The notes: generated by a model from the sequence alone, not told the origin. Shown: positions 23,400-35,094, counted from the first letter of the stretch. The stretch: DNA of 64,000 bases from Plantago major (GCA_026545765.1 CM048840.1:49278580-49342579), one strand, 5' to 3'. Numbers and translations: made by a program.

Positions 23400-24800
23400 C
23401 TACGATCTGCCCACTAGCTCTCCGACCACGTTCTCAATTCTTTTCGCAGCATTTTCGAGTACCTCAAACCTACTGTCATTCCGCTCCTGGACCTCATTTG
23501 AGTGTTTGTAAAAGCGATCCGAATTTTCCATGATCATCTTGATCTTACCAGACAGATCATCTTTTGGTGCTCCACCCTGGCTAGTCATCTCCTGGTGTGC
23601 CACGCTGGGTTGTGTAGGAGGCACATAATTTTCGTAATTGTTGTTGCCATAGCTCAACAACCTACGGTCTCCATATTCCACTGGCTTCCTAAATTGCACG
23701 AACCCCTGGCGCCTTACCCCTTGCCTATCGACCCAGTTCACCTCCTCCGCGAGGTTTAGGTTCATCTCCTTGGCTTGTTGCAACCTGCACAAGTTAGCAC
23801 CGTGCCCAATGTTATAGCACACTCCACATACCTCATTGGATTGGGGGCTCGGTGCGGTAACTGTCACAGCCAACTGCGCTTGCTGCATTGCCTCTAGCAT
23901 TTGGGTTAAGTTGGGGTTTGGAGCCACAACTTCTTCGGCTGATTTGGCTTCACCCTTACCTCTCTCACGACCCCGAACACCCTTATGCTGAGACGCTTGT
24001 GCCAACATTTCAAAGGCCGCCTCGATCTCTTTTGCCGTGCTCTGCATTATAGAGCCACCCAAGCTCATATCCACGAGCATCTGCGTTTTTGTGTCAAGTC
24101 CCTCATAGAATCTCTGGCACAACGTCATCGCGTTAAACCGATGGTGTGGACATTGGGCCAACAGGTACTTAAAGCGCTCCCTGGCCTCGTACATGCTCTT
24201 GTCGTATCGCTACTGGAAGTGGGCGATTTGACTCCTCAGGTTCGAGGTCTTCAAATAAGGGAAATACTTACTCATGAAAACCTTATATACATCCTCCCAG
24301 GTCCTCAATGAGTTCTCCGGAAGGTGCAGGAGCCATGTCTTTGCTAAGTCCTGCAGACACATAGGAAATAACTTCTTACGGACGTCTCCGTCCGTTATCC
24401 CAGTGTTCCTACCTATAGGAATTTGCCCAACTAACGCCTCGAACTCCTTGAGAAACTTCATCACATCCTCGTTGGCATGCCCGTAGAACTTGGGCATATC
24501 GTGGAAGTGATGGTTCTTGATCTCCAGGTTCGTCGCAGTTGAAGAAAGCTTGATCGGAGATCTGGACACTTACACCGCTGGTTGCCTGTACTCCCCGAAC
24601 TCCCGCCTAGGTGCACCAGCTGTTGGAATAGCATCTGCAAGTGCGTTGGCCACCGCATTTGCATCAATGGGTAAATTGGAGCTTGTGCCTTCTTTCTCCA
24701 TATCAACATTTCTCAAGTTTCTTCTTCGTTCCTGGATTAGCCTTTCCACCTCGTCGTTACACGCAGTCAATGGTGATTTCAACGATCGTCTCCCACGCAT
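23400..24800 (-). CDS. gag: gag region of inner Athila-type element
   Basis: Gag forms the virus-like particle that packages element RNA. On the minus strand the region starts near 24800 (MRGRRSLKSPLTA) and has the Ty3/gypsy retrotransposon gag core: FHDMPKFYGHANEDVMKFL, LFPMCLQDLAKTWLLHL, YFPYLKTSNLRSQI, then RERFKYLLAQCPHHRF and FYEGLDTKTQMLVD. Near its end is a CCHC zinc knuckle, CGVCYNIGHGANLC, the RNA-binding motif. The last 264 residues form one open frame. It is the only gene of this element; no protease or polymerase follows. The element is broken. Confidence 0.8.
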
Positions 24801-25008
24801 ACACCTGAAATGAAACCACCAACTGAACTCAAAAGCAGGACTAGTTCCTGTAAATTAAATTAGAAGTTTCAATTCTAACGAGGTAATACAATTACTTTTT
24901 GGATTTTTTGGAATTTTTTGATTTTTTCTTTTGTTTTTTGAAATAAGTAAAATAAAATCAAACGCAACGAACACAATTGTTCCTACTCCAAAAGAACGTA
25001 GGAATCAA

Positions 25009-25026
25009 TTCCCTGGCAGCGGCGCC
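25009..25026 (-). other. Primer-binding site, tRNA-Asp type (inner element)
   Basis: The minus strand reads TGGCGCCGCTGCCAGGGA, a tRNA-Asp complement with one change, just inside the LTR edge at 25034. Confidence 0.8.
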
Positions 25027-25033
25027 AAATTTC

Positions 25034-26194
25034 TGATGCGCTCAGAAATTACTACTTATATCAACTCAAGTACAAAAAGCGATTGTTGTAGACAATACTC
25101 TTACCCACAAGATCGTTCTCTCGAGGAATTGATCATGCTAGTTCAAATAGAATAGACTCACTTGTGTTGGTTGTAAACATATAGTGAGGATAGATAGTGA
25201 TACTTCAACCCTAGTATAAAATCTAATAATCACAAGACAAGGTAATACATAGATCATGCAATTCTATAAACAACGAAGATAATAAATCCTTTCATGAAGT
25301 GTGCTGATACGAGAGGACCAATTAAGGTTACCTAGTCGCAGATCATTGCCTTGCTATCGAAAGTTCAACCAAATAAGGGCTACAACTACGTATAAACTAC
25401 AAAGAGCGAGCTATGCATTCATACGGATATAGCCTAATTAATGATTAAGACACTAACGAGTTCACACCGATACAACATGCGTTCTGTAATCAGAGGTAAC
25501 AACCTGTCACGTACAAAATAAATAGTAATTGTACGATTGATACCAGGATACGTCTAGCACAAGAGATCGTCTGGAAGGAAATATACTTCAATTGAAAGAG
25601 AGATTGAATCTCTAGATTGTTTACAATGCTTGAATTGAAAGAGAATATAACTAGAAGGTATGAAGATATGAAAAACTACTGGATACAAGTGTCCTGTTAT
25701 AGGACCAAGGAAGTAGAAATTTGAAAGCTAGGGAAAAAACTGCCAGAAATCGTGCATTTAACTCTGTCTCGCCAGAACTCACCACATTGAGCTTCTCCTT
25801 TGGTACCAGCTCGCCGCGGACTGCTGCGCTTCGAATCAATTCGACCTTGTTTTGCACTTCTGGACCGCGGTGAGCCTCCGTGTTGATGGAGCTCACCGCG
25901 GTGAGGTACCCTTCCGGGAAACTCCCATTTTTCCCAGTCCTTCCTATTTCCACTCCATTTTCTCAACCTCCATGTCACCACCTTGGAGTAATGGCCCACT
26001 ACTTGGCCTTGTGTGCTTCTAGAAGCTTTGAAGAGCTTCAAATTGCACATTGGTCCTCCATCTTCTTGCCTTTACCTTAAAACACCTATAAAAGTATAAA
26101 AACACCCAAACCTGAAAACGAACTAAAACACTAGAAGACATAACAAAATATGGCTAAAAAAGACTAATTGAGTCGTTAAAATATCGACCCATCA
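25034..26194 (-). repeat. LTR (5') of inner Athila-type element
   Basis: It is bounded by TGATGCGCTC and GACCCATCA, and followed by target duplication CTTCT. CCGCGG sites lie at 25814, 25865 and 25896. Confidence 0.85.
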
Positions 26195-26199
26195 CTTCT

Positions 26200-26828
26200 A
26201 TTGCAAGGGAGATTGAATTTGTAGAGTGTTTACAATGCTTGAATTGAAAGAAAATAGACTTAGAAAGTCCGAAGATATGTCAAAGACTGAATACAAGTGA
26301 CCTATTTATAGAACCAAAGAAGTAGACATTTGAAATCATGCGAAAAAACTGCCAGAAATCGTTGTTGAACTAGTCTTGGTCAGCATTCGCCGCGGTGAGC
26401 CTCTGGATGGTGCCTGGCTCACCGCAGTCTACTCCTCTGCGAGACTGTTCACTTTCTACTTTGCTCCTCTGGACCGCGGTGAGCCTCCGTGTTGCTGGAG
26501 CTGACCGTGGTGAGCCTCCCATCCGGGGAAACTCCTATTTTTCCCACTTCTTCCTATTGTTACTCCCTTTTCTCAACCTCCTTGTCACCTCATTAGAGTA
26601 GTGGCCCACTACTTGGCCTTGCTGTACTTCTAGAAGCTTGGATAAGTTTCGATTTTGCATACACTCCTCCAAATCCCTGCCTTTTACACTAAAACACCTG
26701 AAAAAGTACAAAAATACACAAAATACCCAAACATGAAAATGCACTAAAACACTATAAAAAAGGCTAAAGAACATAACAAAATACGGTTAAAAAAAGAATA
26801 AATGAGTCGTTAAAATATCGAGTCATCA
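26200..26828 (-). repeat. LTR (5') of outer element, second half
   Basis: It continues the LTR interrupted at 19517 and matches 14641-15267. CCGCGG sites lie at 26390 and 26474. Confidence 0.85.
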
Positions 26829-27018
26829 TACCTATATGGTCGCTTTAGCACTGGTGAGTAGTGACATCTATATAATCATAACTATTCAATGCAATTTGCA
26901 TTTAGTAGTAACATTTTCTTTAATTCTTTTCATCTCTACAAACTCGTAGTCCTAGAATACTGCCATCACAAAAAAAAAAAAAAAAAAGCACTAGAGTAAA
27001 CTTGTTTATTTATTTTAA

Positions 27019-27299
27019 GGGCGATTTAAATCTAGCCCCCTCTTTAGATGTAGCGTAAACTTATATAGAAGGACAAACTTTGAACTGCATTAAAAGTTTA
27101 TTTACAACGAAGGACAAAAGTCAACCCTGGTGATGTCGTCATAGAAGAGAGTGAAAATTGCATTTTGTTTCCATTTTTCTTGAAATTTCATATTTCATCT
27201 TATTGCAATTAACCCCTAAAAGTTTGAAATTATAATAATGAATCCCCAAAGTTTTAATTTTTCATATTTTCATCCATCTTCATCTTCAATACCAATGAA

Positions 27300-27342
<43 letters not shown>

Positions 27343-27672
27343 TAAATGGAGTTTCCATGGAAGATCCATTTAAGCTTCCGTGGAATCTCCAAAATCGGAG
27401 CGTGGAGCTTCCATGGATGCTTCAATGGTACTTCCATGGAATCTCCATTTTTTCAACTTTTTTGTTAGTTTAAAATTAAAATATTGTAGTTTCTTCTTAT
27501 AATTTGAAAGTTTTAGGGATTATATTGAAGTATTATATGTCAATTAGAGATTTTTTGAAGTATTATATGTTAACATTGTAAAACACAATTTATTTGAGAC
27601 AAATGTGTAATAACATGAAACCTGTATTTTAAAAGAAATGTTTAAATAGAGGGGCGAACTAGACTTTTTGCC
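27019..27672. mobile_element. Possible Mutator-like MITE with internal hairpin
   Basis: The ends look like weak inverted repeats: GGGCGATTTAAATCTAGCCC at the left and, in reverse complement, GGCAAAAAGTCTAGTTCGCC at the right, both followed by CCTCT. No target duplication was found. Inside is an (ATT)n microsatellite at 27300-27342. It is followed by repeated CTTCCATGGA words at 27350-27450 that can pair with each other. No gene. It lies upstream of the nsLTP promoter. Confidence 0.4.
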
Positions 27673-27903
27673 ATAATCGAACTTCAGGCTCATATTGGAG
27701 TTCAACGTAAATTATGAATCGTAAAGGACCCAAGCGTTTACATACCATCTAAAAAGGTGGCTGAGTGTAGAATTCTCTTTTTTTATTAATATTTATCACT
27801 TTTTGCATAATCAGATTATCATCTAACGATTCTTTGTCAAATATAAGCTAAAACATTTACTCTCATATGCAATTTTTTACCCTGCCAACCCCCTACATCA
27901 CAG

Positions 27904-27910
27904 TATAAAT
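27904..27910 (+). promoter_or_regulatory. TATA box of nsLTP gene
   Basis: TATAAAT lies 94 bases upstream of the start codon at 28004, a usual distance for a plant gene with a short leader. No further upstream elements are claimed. Confidence 0.6.
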
Positions 27911-28003
27911 GTACCATGATTCATACTTCTTATCACATAACATACTAGTTCTACCACCTATCTCAAAATCACACACAATCACTTGAGCAAGCAAAATAAA
28001 ATC

Positions 28004-28812
28004 ATGGCTCAGAAAGTTACATGTGGCTCAGAAATTGCAATCCTAGTGTTGATTTGGGCCTTTGTTGTTAGCCCGGCAATGGGAACGATCTCGTGTGGGG
28101 AAGCCATAGGGGCTTTAACACCATGCATACCGTATTTAACTGACAAAGTAGGTGGCCCTACAGTTCCTTGTTGTGGGGGTGTTCAAACAGTTAATGATCG
28201 TGCTGATAGCACTGATAATCGAAGAGAATTATGCGTGTGTTTTAAGAGTGCTAGTGGTGGGATTGGTGTTAATCCGGAAAAGGCCAAGGCTCTTCCTGGT
28301 CAATGTCATATCACAACTCGTGTGCCAATTGATCCTTCTATTGATTGTAGCACGTAAGTCTGATTACAGTGTCTTTTCTTTCCAAGGAAAACTATTATAT
28401 AGGCACTTTATATTCAATTGCGCATTTTCAAAATGCACAAATATTTATATGATTTACAAAATTAAAATTACATTTTTTTTCAATAAATTAAAACAATGAA
28501 TTTTAAAGGAACAGAGTCATAAATTGACATTACACAGATTTGGTCATTAATCCAATTAAAGTACGATATGATACAAAAAGGGGAAAAATAATTGAGAATT
28601 TTTGTAATAACGTCAATTTAAAAAAAGTTTTAGCAACCAATATTTGTTTAAAGGAAAGTCAAAACAAGTAGCTAAATTGGTCAAAATAAAAATAAATTCC
28701 GTATTCCTCAAGTAAGCTCATGTTTAGATAGTAAAGATGTGGCTTCTGTTGAATTATTTTCAATTTGATTACTTGCAGGGTCCCTATTGAGTTTGAAAAT
28801 GACGAGGAGTGA
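28004..28812 (+). CDS. Type-1 non-specific lipid transfer protein, two exons (28004-28353, 28779-28812)
   Basis: nsLTPs are small secreted proteins that bind lipids in a hydrophobic tunnel and act in cuticle formation and defence. Residues 1-27 form a signal peptide ending SPAMG. The mature part has all eight cysteines in the order C31, C41, C56-C57, C77-x-C79, C101 and C115, with the spacing of type 1. The donor GTAAGT follows AC of Thr117, and the acceptor TTGCAG precedes a 34-base exon. The phases agree and the intron position, just after the last cysteine, is the conserved type-1 one. The spliced protein has 127 residues and ends VPIEFENDEE, a longer and more acidic tail than the usual one or two residues. 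Without splicing, translation stops at the donor (ACG TAA), giving a protein lacking only the tail. An upstream ATG is not used; 28004 opens the signal peptide. Confidence 0.93.
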
Positions 28813-29021
28813 AGATGGATTTTGCAGTATTAGTATTATATGTTGGTTTTTATTGTAAACTGATTTTCATTATGTGCGAAAGTTCAAAAAATAAGTATCA
28901 CGAATATGATTCGGTCGATATCTAATAAGAATGGTTTTTATATGCCTTTATGAATATGGTAACCAAACTACATACTTCTTGTTTAATTAAAAGGTTTAAA
29001 CCATGAATCTTGTTAAGCTTT
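28813..29021. other. 3' flank of nsLTP gene
   Basis: Presumed 3' UTR and spacer up to the copia insertion. GCTTT at 29017-29021 is the left copy of its target duplication. Confidence 0.5.
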
Positions 29022-30675
29022 TGTTGGTCCAGATAACGGCAAAGTAAAAGACTAGAGGGGGGGGGGGGGGGTGAATAGTCTTTTAAAATTTTTGTCGATA
29101 AACACAGTTTCTCAGATATCTGTGTAGATATCTGATACTTAATTTCAGAGAGCGGAAGACTTTTATGTGATAAGTGCACGTGCTCAACAAGATGTGTGTA
29201 AGTACTTTGCAAGATAAGTAAAGCAAGTAATATACTACAGAAAGTAAATAACACAAGTTTTTTTGTAGTGGTATCTGAAGGTGGCGTAATCCTTCAACTA
29301 ATCCACTTCGGCCTTTCTCAGACCTAGAATCCACTAAGACATATAAATGAGTTAACCTTACAGATATCTTCTCTTGATTCCTAAATACACTAGGTTCCCA
29401 ACCAAGTGTTCCCCCTGGGTTATTCCCCGGCTTTCACAGCCAAGTACTTCCTGTACTCAGAAACCTTTTTGAGCTATTCCTTAGCTTCCCAAGCTAAGTA
29501 CTTCCTGTGCTCAGCAACCTTGGAGTTATTCCTTAGTTTCCCAAACTAAGTACTTCCTATACTCCACGCCGAATATGGTGTTGGTTTTAGGTTTGTTTGT
29601 CAGGTGAGCTTCTTAAATAACTTATTCAGTTATTCAGATAGCTCTATGAATCAAGTATACTTAATACATTTTTCAATGTATGGTATCTTGTTCTCATCGA
29701 CCAAGTCTATTGTAAGTGTTCCAGAGAATGAATCTCAGATATGAAATCTTAGTTCAACTCCTTCACAGATAACAATGCTTGTTAAGGATCAGGACACTTA
29801 GAACTTTTGTGCTACTTAGAATCAAGAGCTTTGGTCGCAACAGAAAGCTTGAAGGTAAGTAGTTTGCTTGAGAGAGCTTGTGTGTGAGTATTCAATGTAA
29901 GTTCAGTGTTATGTGTGTGTTCTCAAGCAGTCTAAGTGTTGATATTTATAGATGAATTTGAGTGCCGTTTGAATAGTATCCGTTAGGCTTAAATCAAATT
30001 CAAACTATTGATATCTGAATATAGTACTGTAGCAGGTTTGTCTTCTTCTTCAGAAGCTACCGTTTTTGTTCAGACATTTATGTCTGTGCATTTAATGCAC
30101 TGTACTATATTTTGTCCTGTAGTGCCAACGGAACTATGCATGGTATCAGAGATCTTTATACAATCAGAGTTTTCTGAAACTTTGCATGTTCTTTTCCATC
30201 GATTATCACAACTCCAGATACCATTTGTTGAAACAACTTTGTTATAAAATATTTCTTTTTCAGAAACATAGTTTATATCCAAGGTATCTGAGTGTAGATA
30301 TCTGTGGGCACTTTCCTCGTCTCAGAAACCTTTTATTCTCAGATATCTTTTGCAACACTTGTGTTTCGAAACACTTGTTTCTTCAAGATATCTGGACATA
30401 GGTATCTGAAAAACCTTTGTCTTCAGCAATCTTGTGCAGTCTTCAAATCTTCAAATCCGTTGAACTTTTCCTGCTGGAAGTCTTCTTCTTGGTCTTCTTT
30501 AGAAAATAAAAATTACATTTCGAGACCTAACATCCTATACAAGATTTGCTAGACTATCATACTTAGTGAGTTTCCTCTTTTACAGTGTTCAAGTGAACCA
30601 AGAGTACTAACCACCTTTCTGAGCTAAGATAAGTCATTAGGTTGCTGATGAAAATCTAAACAGATATTCCTAACA
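29022..30675 (-). repeat. LTR (3') of Sirevirus-type element
   Basis: It holds a G run at about 29056-29071 and many AGATATCT words, for example at 29115, 29127, 29360, 30293, 30337 and 30386. It is near-identical to 47520-49172. Confidence 0.92.
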
Positions 30676-30690
30676 AATTTCCCCCATTTG
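30676..30690 (-). other. Polypurine tract of Sirevirus-type element
   Basis: The minus strand reads CAAATGGGGGAAATT directly before the 3' LTR start, the usual primer for plus-strand DNA synthesis. Confidence 0.8.
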
Positions 30691-31045
30691 ATCAGTCAAC
30701 GATGACTATCTGTCCTATTACAAATCTGGATGAGGAAACAATCCATCACTTAATCATTTCTTATGATCTTTAAGTTCATATAATTAAGTGCAGAAAGTAA
30801 ACATCAACCAAATCACAAGGTGTGATCTTTGCTGACAAGTTATCTTTTATAAAGAATGATATCTGAGAGTAAGTTCATCAGATATGATACAGAGAAAGCT
30901 TACAGATAACTTTAGTACATAATACAATTTAGCTCAGTCAACAAGATACAAAAATACATAGTAAATTAGGACAACAGTAGTAACCAAGCTCCAATTAGAC
31001 ATCCTAATGAACTAGTCTTCAAGTCTTCAAAAGCAGTTCCATAGG

Positions 31046-33833
31046 TCAATCTGTAAATTTCCTATCACCAAACCTTTTGATATCATCAGAGTAGTCATAG
31101 AGAAGAGTTCTGACAATCATCTCTGTGTCTCTGGCAAATCCACAGACTTCCTTGTAGGTTTTGGTAGGATTTTTCTTGACAAAGTGCTTGACCCAAAAAT
31201 ACTTTCCCCACTTCCAGGCATGCTCGATTCTGATATCTGATAGCTTGAAGTATTCATAAATGATCTTCAGATATCTGATGTCACCCTTGTATTGATCTTC
31301 AGTTAAGTAGAAGGACTCATAGGGTTCCACAGCAAGTCTTGCTCTTGTGCCTGTTCCAATAATGTTGGGATTTTTGTGCACATCATCTGGCTTTCCATAA
31401 GGACATTCATCAGAAAGGTCCTTCTTCATAACTTCTATTCTCTTGATCACTTCAAAATCCAACCATGCTTTGATGTGGTTGGTGTTAATCAAGATTGGCT
31501 TGTCTTTTCTCCATGCCATGAGCTGTTTATGGATTGGTTCTGGAAACCTTGAATTTAGCAGTAAATGCCTGAGTTCTAGAATCCAGTAGCCATTTTTCTG
31601 ATTTATGCACCTGTAGATAGAGGAGTTGTCATTCTTCACATACTCAATTTTGGCTTCTTCTGGTCTGAGTAGAAGTTGACTTTGTCTTTGTTTAGCTCTC
31701 AGTCTGTTCCTCCTTTGTCTTGAATTCTCCTTTGGGGTAATGCTTGAAGAACCACCCTGGATAGACTTGGTATTTCCAGAGGGTGTTTTAGCTGCCAAAG
31801 GCTTTGCAGCTATGGGCTCAGTTAGGCTATCAATTTTCCTTTTTCTATGAAGAGGAGCTTCATCTTCATCAGTCTCTTCATCATCATCATCAAGATCAAT
31901 TCTTGTGAGACTTTTGCAGCCTTCTTCATTGCCCAGGTATTTGATTTAGCCTTCTTCTTCTTCAGAAGAAGATTCATCAATCCCTTTTAATTGTCTTCTC
32001 TTTGGAGCCTTGGTACTCCTTGGAGGTTTCTGTGCTCTGGCCCTTGTTGTCATTCCTTGTTCAGGAAGTTGAGTGGTGGCCACTATCTGTAAAGCAGTCT
32101 GACTTGAGGAGGGCTCATTTATTCTGAGAGGTGGTTGTTCAGATTTTCTTTTGTTTTCTCTTCCTCTTCCTCTTCCTCTCTGAGCCTCTTGATATTCTTG
32201 CCCCTTAGTCATTGTTGACTGACCAAGAATCACAAAGGATTCTGAAAGGGAGTTGAAGTTGCCTTGCAGATAGTTGTAAGCAGCAACCAACTTTTCCAGA
32301 TCGGCCTTGAGCTCCTGATTTTGTTTGATAAGACCAGTATCCTTATCGAGAAGCTCGCCGATGGGCCTTGAAAGATCGCTTTTCTAGCAAGATATACGCC
32401 TCTTCAAAAGCTTTTGCAGCCATGTTTTGGTCATCATCCCTAACCATGCCTAGATCTTTCTGAGAAATGACCAGACTTGTTGTTCTCTGAGTGATGAGCT
32501 CAGTGAATGACTTTAGTTCTGCAGGGACTGATGCAATGGCGGCTTTGTTTTGAGAAGATAACTCCTTTTTTAATTTAGCCAGTACTTGATATCTGTTCAA
32601 GTATTCATTGGAGTTGACATTTGGTAGCTTTCTGAATATTTCAGGAGCAATCAGCTTCCTTTTCAAATGTGAAACCGCCAAGTGTTCATTGAGGTGTTCT
32701 ACCAAAGTCTTATCTTCTTCATCATCTGAGTTATCAGTCCAGTGATCTTCATCCTCTTGAACATTTTCATCAATGTTCTATAGTCCAGCAACCATCTCAA
32801 AGATGGGTTTCTTTCCTTTCAGTGAGGAGGATGGAACATCTTCTTGGAATGCAGCATTAGCATCATGCTTGTCATTAGATACTTGTTCAGTATCTAATTC
32901 CCCAGCAATTGCTTGAACATCAAGCTGGAGTTCATTCATTTCAGCATAAGCTTCCATTTCCTTGATTGTTTGATCTTCAATCTTCTGGAGCTTTGCTCTA
33001 GATTCAGATATCTTTTCTTCCAGTTGAAGATGTAGCTGTTGTTCTTCTTCGAACAGTTGTTTGAGTTGAGCAACTCTGGCTTGTGCATCTATTATTTTCT
33101 GAGTTGTTCCCTCAGAGTGCTCAACTACTTGTTCTGTAGTAACTTTGTGTTGGGAAGTTGGATGATTAGATTTCTGAGGAGATGAAGAAGGGGATTGCTG
33201 TGAAGTCCTCTCAGTGTGCTTTTCAGCAGCTGAGGCAATGTGTCCTTGTGAAATCCCTCCCGTCCCTGGTGCAGGGGTATCATCATCATCCTTACTATCA
33301 TCATCCTTTTTGTGATGGTCAGAGGGAGGTTCATCAAAGTTATTCTCATCTATTTCTTCCTCCTCATCGTCTTCAGATACAAGATTAATCACTTCAGGAA
33401 TAGTGATCTTCTGCCCAATAACCTCCTCTTGTTCAGAAGGATTAAATTGTAGAGTCTGGGGCAGGACTGGCTTGAATGCCATCTGTAATCTTGTCTGACC
33501 ATCAGCCTGATTAAAGGCTTGAATCAACTTCTGTGCCACTTCTCTGGAGAAATCCTTATGCAATAAGGTCGCAACTTGATACTGTTCCGTGGGAAACATT
33601 GCATGGATGTAGTTCTCCAAGTCAAGAGCTCGTGCTCGTCTCGTAGGTTGATCTGTGATTCTCAATATTTCAGAGAGATCTGAGCACCTTAACCTCTGCC
33701 ATTTCTCGAAGCATTGAATGTGCTTTGGAAGGGTATGAGCTTTGAAGAAGGGAATTAGGTCCTTTTTCTCATCATCATGGACCTTCGTGGCACTTGTTTG
33801 AGCCTGAAAGAAAGAGTTCTGAGTTAGATTCAA
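31046..33833 (-). CDS. Post-pol coding block B of Sirevirus-type element
   Basis: Minus-strand frames lie downstream of pol. The 33833-32778 frame (351 residues) opens MNLTQNSFFQAQTSATKV, has a compact N-terminal part (LPKHIQCFEKWQRLRCSDLS), a very acidic centre (SEDDEEEEIDENNFDEPP) and a coiled-coil stretch (QLKQLFEEEQQLHLQLEEKI). The 31798-31046 frame (250 residues) begins MAAKTPSGNTKS, is basic at first (RQRRNRLRAKQRQ) and ends in a folded-looking segment with WKWGKYFWVKHFVKK. No enzyme motif was seen. Sireviruses often carry an env-like or other extra gene here; neither a signal peptide nor a clear membrane segment was seen, so env is not claimed. The region is interrupted and part of a broken element. 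Confidence 0.55.
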
Positions 33834-35094
33834 AACTTGTGTAGATATCTGAGTACAAGTGTAGTTAGGTTTCTGAGGTAACTAAATGAGTACATCAGGC
33901 TCAGAGACTTGTACTACTGAGACAGGGGTTGCCTCAGATATCTTGTTGTGAGGTGGAGACTTGGAAGTCTGGTCCTCATCAACCTTTCTTTCTGCTTGAA
34001 CCTGAGAATTAAAACATAACACTTAGGAAATTTTATCAAGAAAATTGTTATTGACAAATCAGATATCTGAGATGTCAATTACCTCTGTTGGAGGCTCAGA
34101 TGTTTGTCTCATAGAAACTTGTGCAGTTTCTGGGATCTTTTCTTGTGATGAAGGCCTTGATGCCTCATCAATTTCCATATGTTGTGAGGATTGAGTGGGC
34201 AATTCCTCAACAACTTCTACTTCTTTTTGAATCTGTTAAGTAGAAAGTGTTAGTCTAAGAAAAATGATCAGAGATTGCTCTTTGAGGAGTATAAATATCT
34301 GAATGAAATACCTTCTCTACAGAAGGTTCATATACTTGTTCCTCAGAGGCCTTGGAAGCCTCTGGATTCCTCTCTGAAGAGATAGACTTTTCAGTCTCTT
34401 CATTTTTCTTCTCAGTTGGAGCCTATTAGAAACAAACACTTATTAGTGAAGTGTATTAAAGAATATCTGAAAAATTATATCTTAAGGAAGTCTTTATCAC
34501 CTGTAGCACAGGCTCAGATTCCTTAAGTTGTGAGGGTGTGGAAGCCTCCTTCTCAGTTTACGAAGCTTTTTGACTTCCTCTTGTTCTCGTGCTTCTAAAT
34601 CAGCCTGTAACAAAGAAATTCTATTAAATAACAAGATTATGTGGCACAAAATATCACAAGTAGAGAGTTAAACCATTCAGATACCTGAGCAATGTCAGGC
34701 TGATTGGTCTCTGGAACTTGTGACCCTTCTATGCGTTGGTCTTGTTGTTCCATTTCATCTTCTTTGTTTGAAGTTTCAGGTACTTCAGACCTTGCTTGAG
34801 TATGCAACTCAGTTGCCTCCCCTGGTTGATCATTTTGAGCAGATGTCTCAGTTTGATCCCTCTCATTGAGTTGGGGAACCTGCTCTTTTGCAGGATTTTC
34901 TTCAGCAATGAAAGATCTTTGGTATCTGCAATTTCAAGTACCATTTCAGCAGTATTCACATCTGGCTGTTGTGGTTGTTGTGCGTGAGACAGACTGTTGA
35001 GTGTTGAGGCAATGGCAGTATCCTCCAACACTAAGCTATCACTCATCAGAGCATCTTCAATATGCTTTAGTCGTTCTTGCTCTGATGGTGTAAT
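33834..35094 (-). other. Acidic low-complexity stretch between post-pol blocks
   Basis: On the minus strand this is rich in Glu, Ser, Thr and Val codons with short open pieces, such as 35046-34729, which starts MSDSLVLEDTAIASTLNSL. Repeated TCAGATATCTGA words occur, for example at 34064. It appears to be the low-complexity linker of the post-pol coding region. Confidence 0.5.

Larger units (their letters stand above)
19518..26194 (-). mobile_element. Inner Athila-type element with gag only (TR-GAG type), broken
   Basis: It is inserted in the right LTR of the outer element, with a perfect 5-bp target duplication CTTCT (19513-19517, 26195-26199). LTRs are at 19518-21197 and 25034-26194, closely related to those of the outer element; the left one is lengthened by a retroposon insert. 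A tRNA-Asp primer site is at 25009-25026 and the purine tract is next to the left LTR, so it reads right to left. The interior has a gag gene (23400-24800) and no protease, polymerase or ORF2. Elements with LTRs and gag alone have been named TR-GAG in plants. LTR divergence is a few percent by eye. Confidence 0.85.
14075..26828 (-). mobile_element. Outer Athila-type Ty3/gypsy element, non-autonomous, broken
   Basis: The left LTR spans 14075-15267. The right LTR is 18953-19517 plus 26200-26828, split by a second element. Both LTRs are about 1193 bp, start TGAYGCGCTCAGAAATTAC and end in TCATCA. A purine tract (GGTTTGGGGAG on the minus strand) sits next to the left LTR, and a tRNA-Asp primer site, TGGCGCCGCTGCCGGGG, sits next to the right LTR, so the element reads right to left. 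Flanking pentamers TACAT and TACCT differ by one base. The interior (15268-18952) holds an ORF2-like remnant, a cluster of CCGCGG palindromes and a Stowaway MITE, but no gag or polymerase. LTR divergence is a few percent by eye. It depended on other elements to move. Confidence 0.85.

Noticed and set aside
23985-24311. Plus-strand frame over the gag region
   Set aside because: Antisense shadow of a well-supported gag frame.
30008-30401. Plus-strand frames repeated at 48503-48898
   Set aside because: Both lie in the copia LTRs in antisense and are copied with them; no independent gene.
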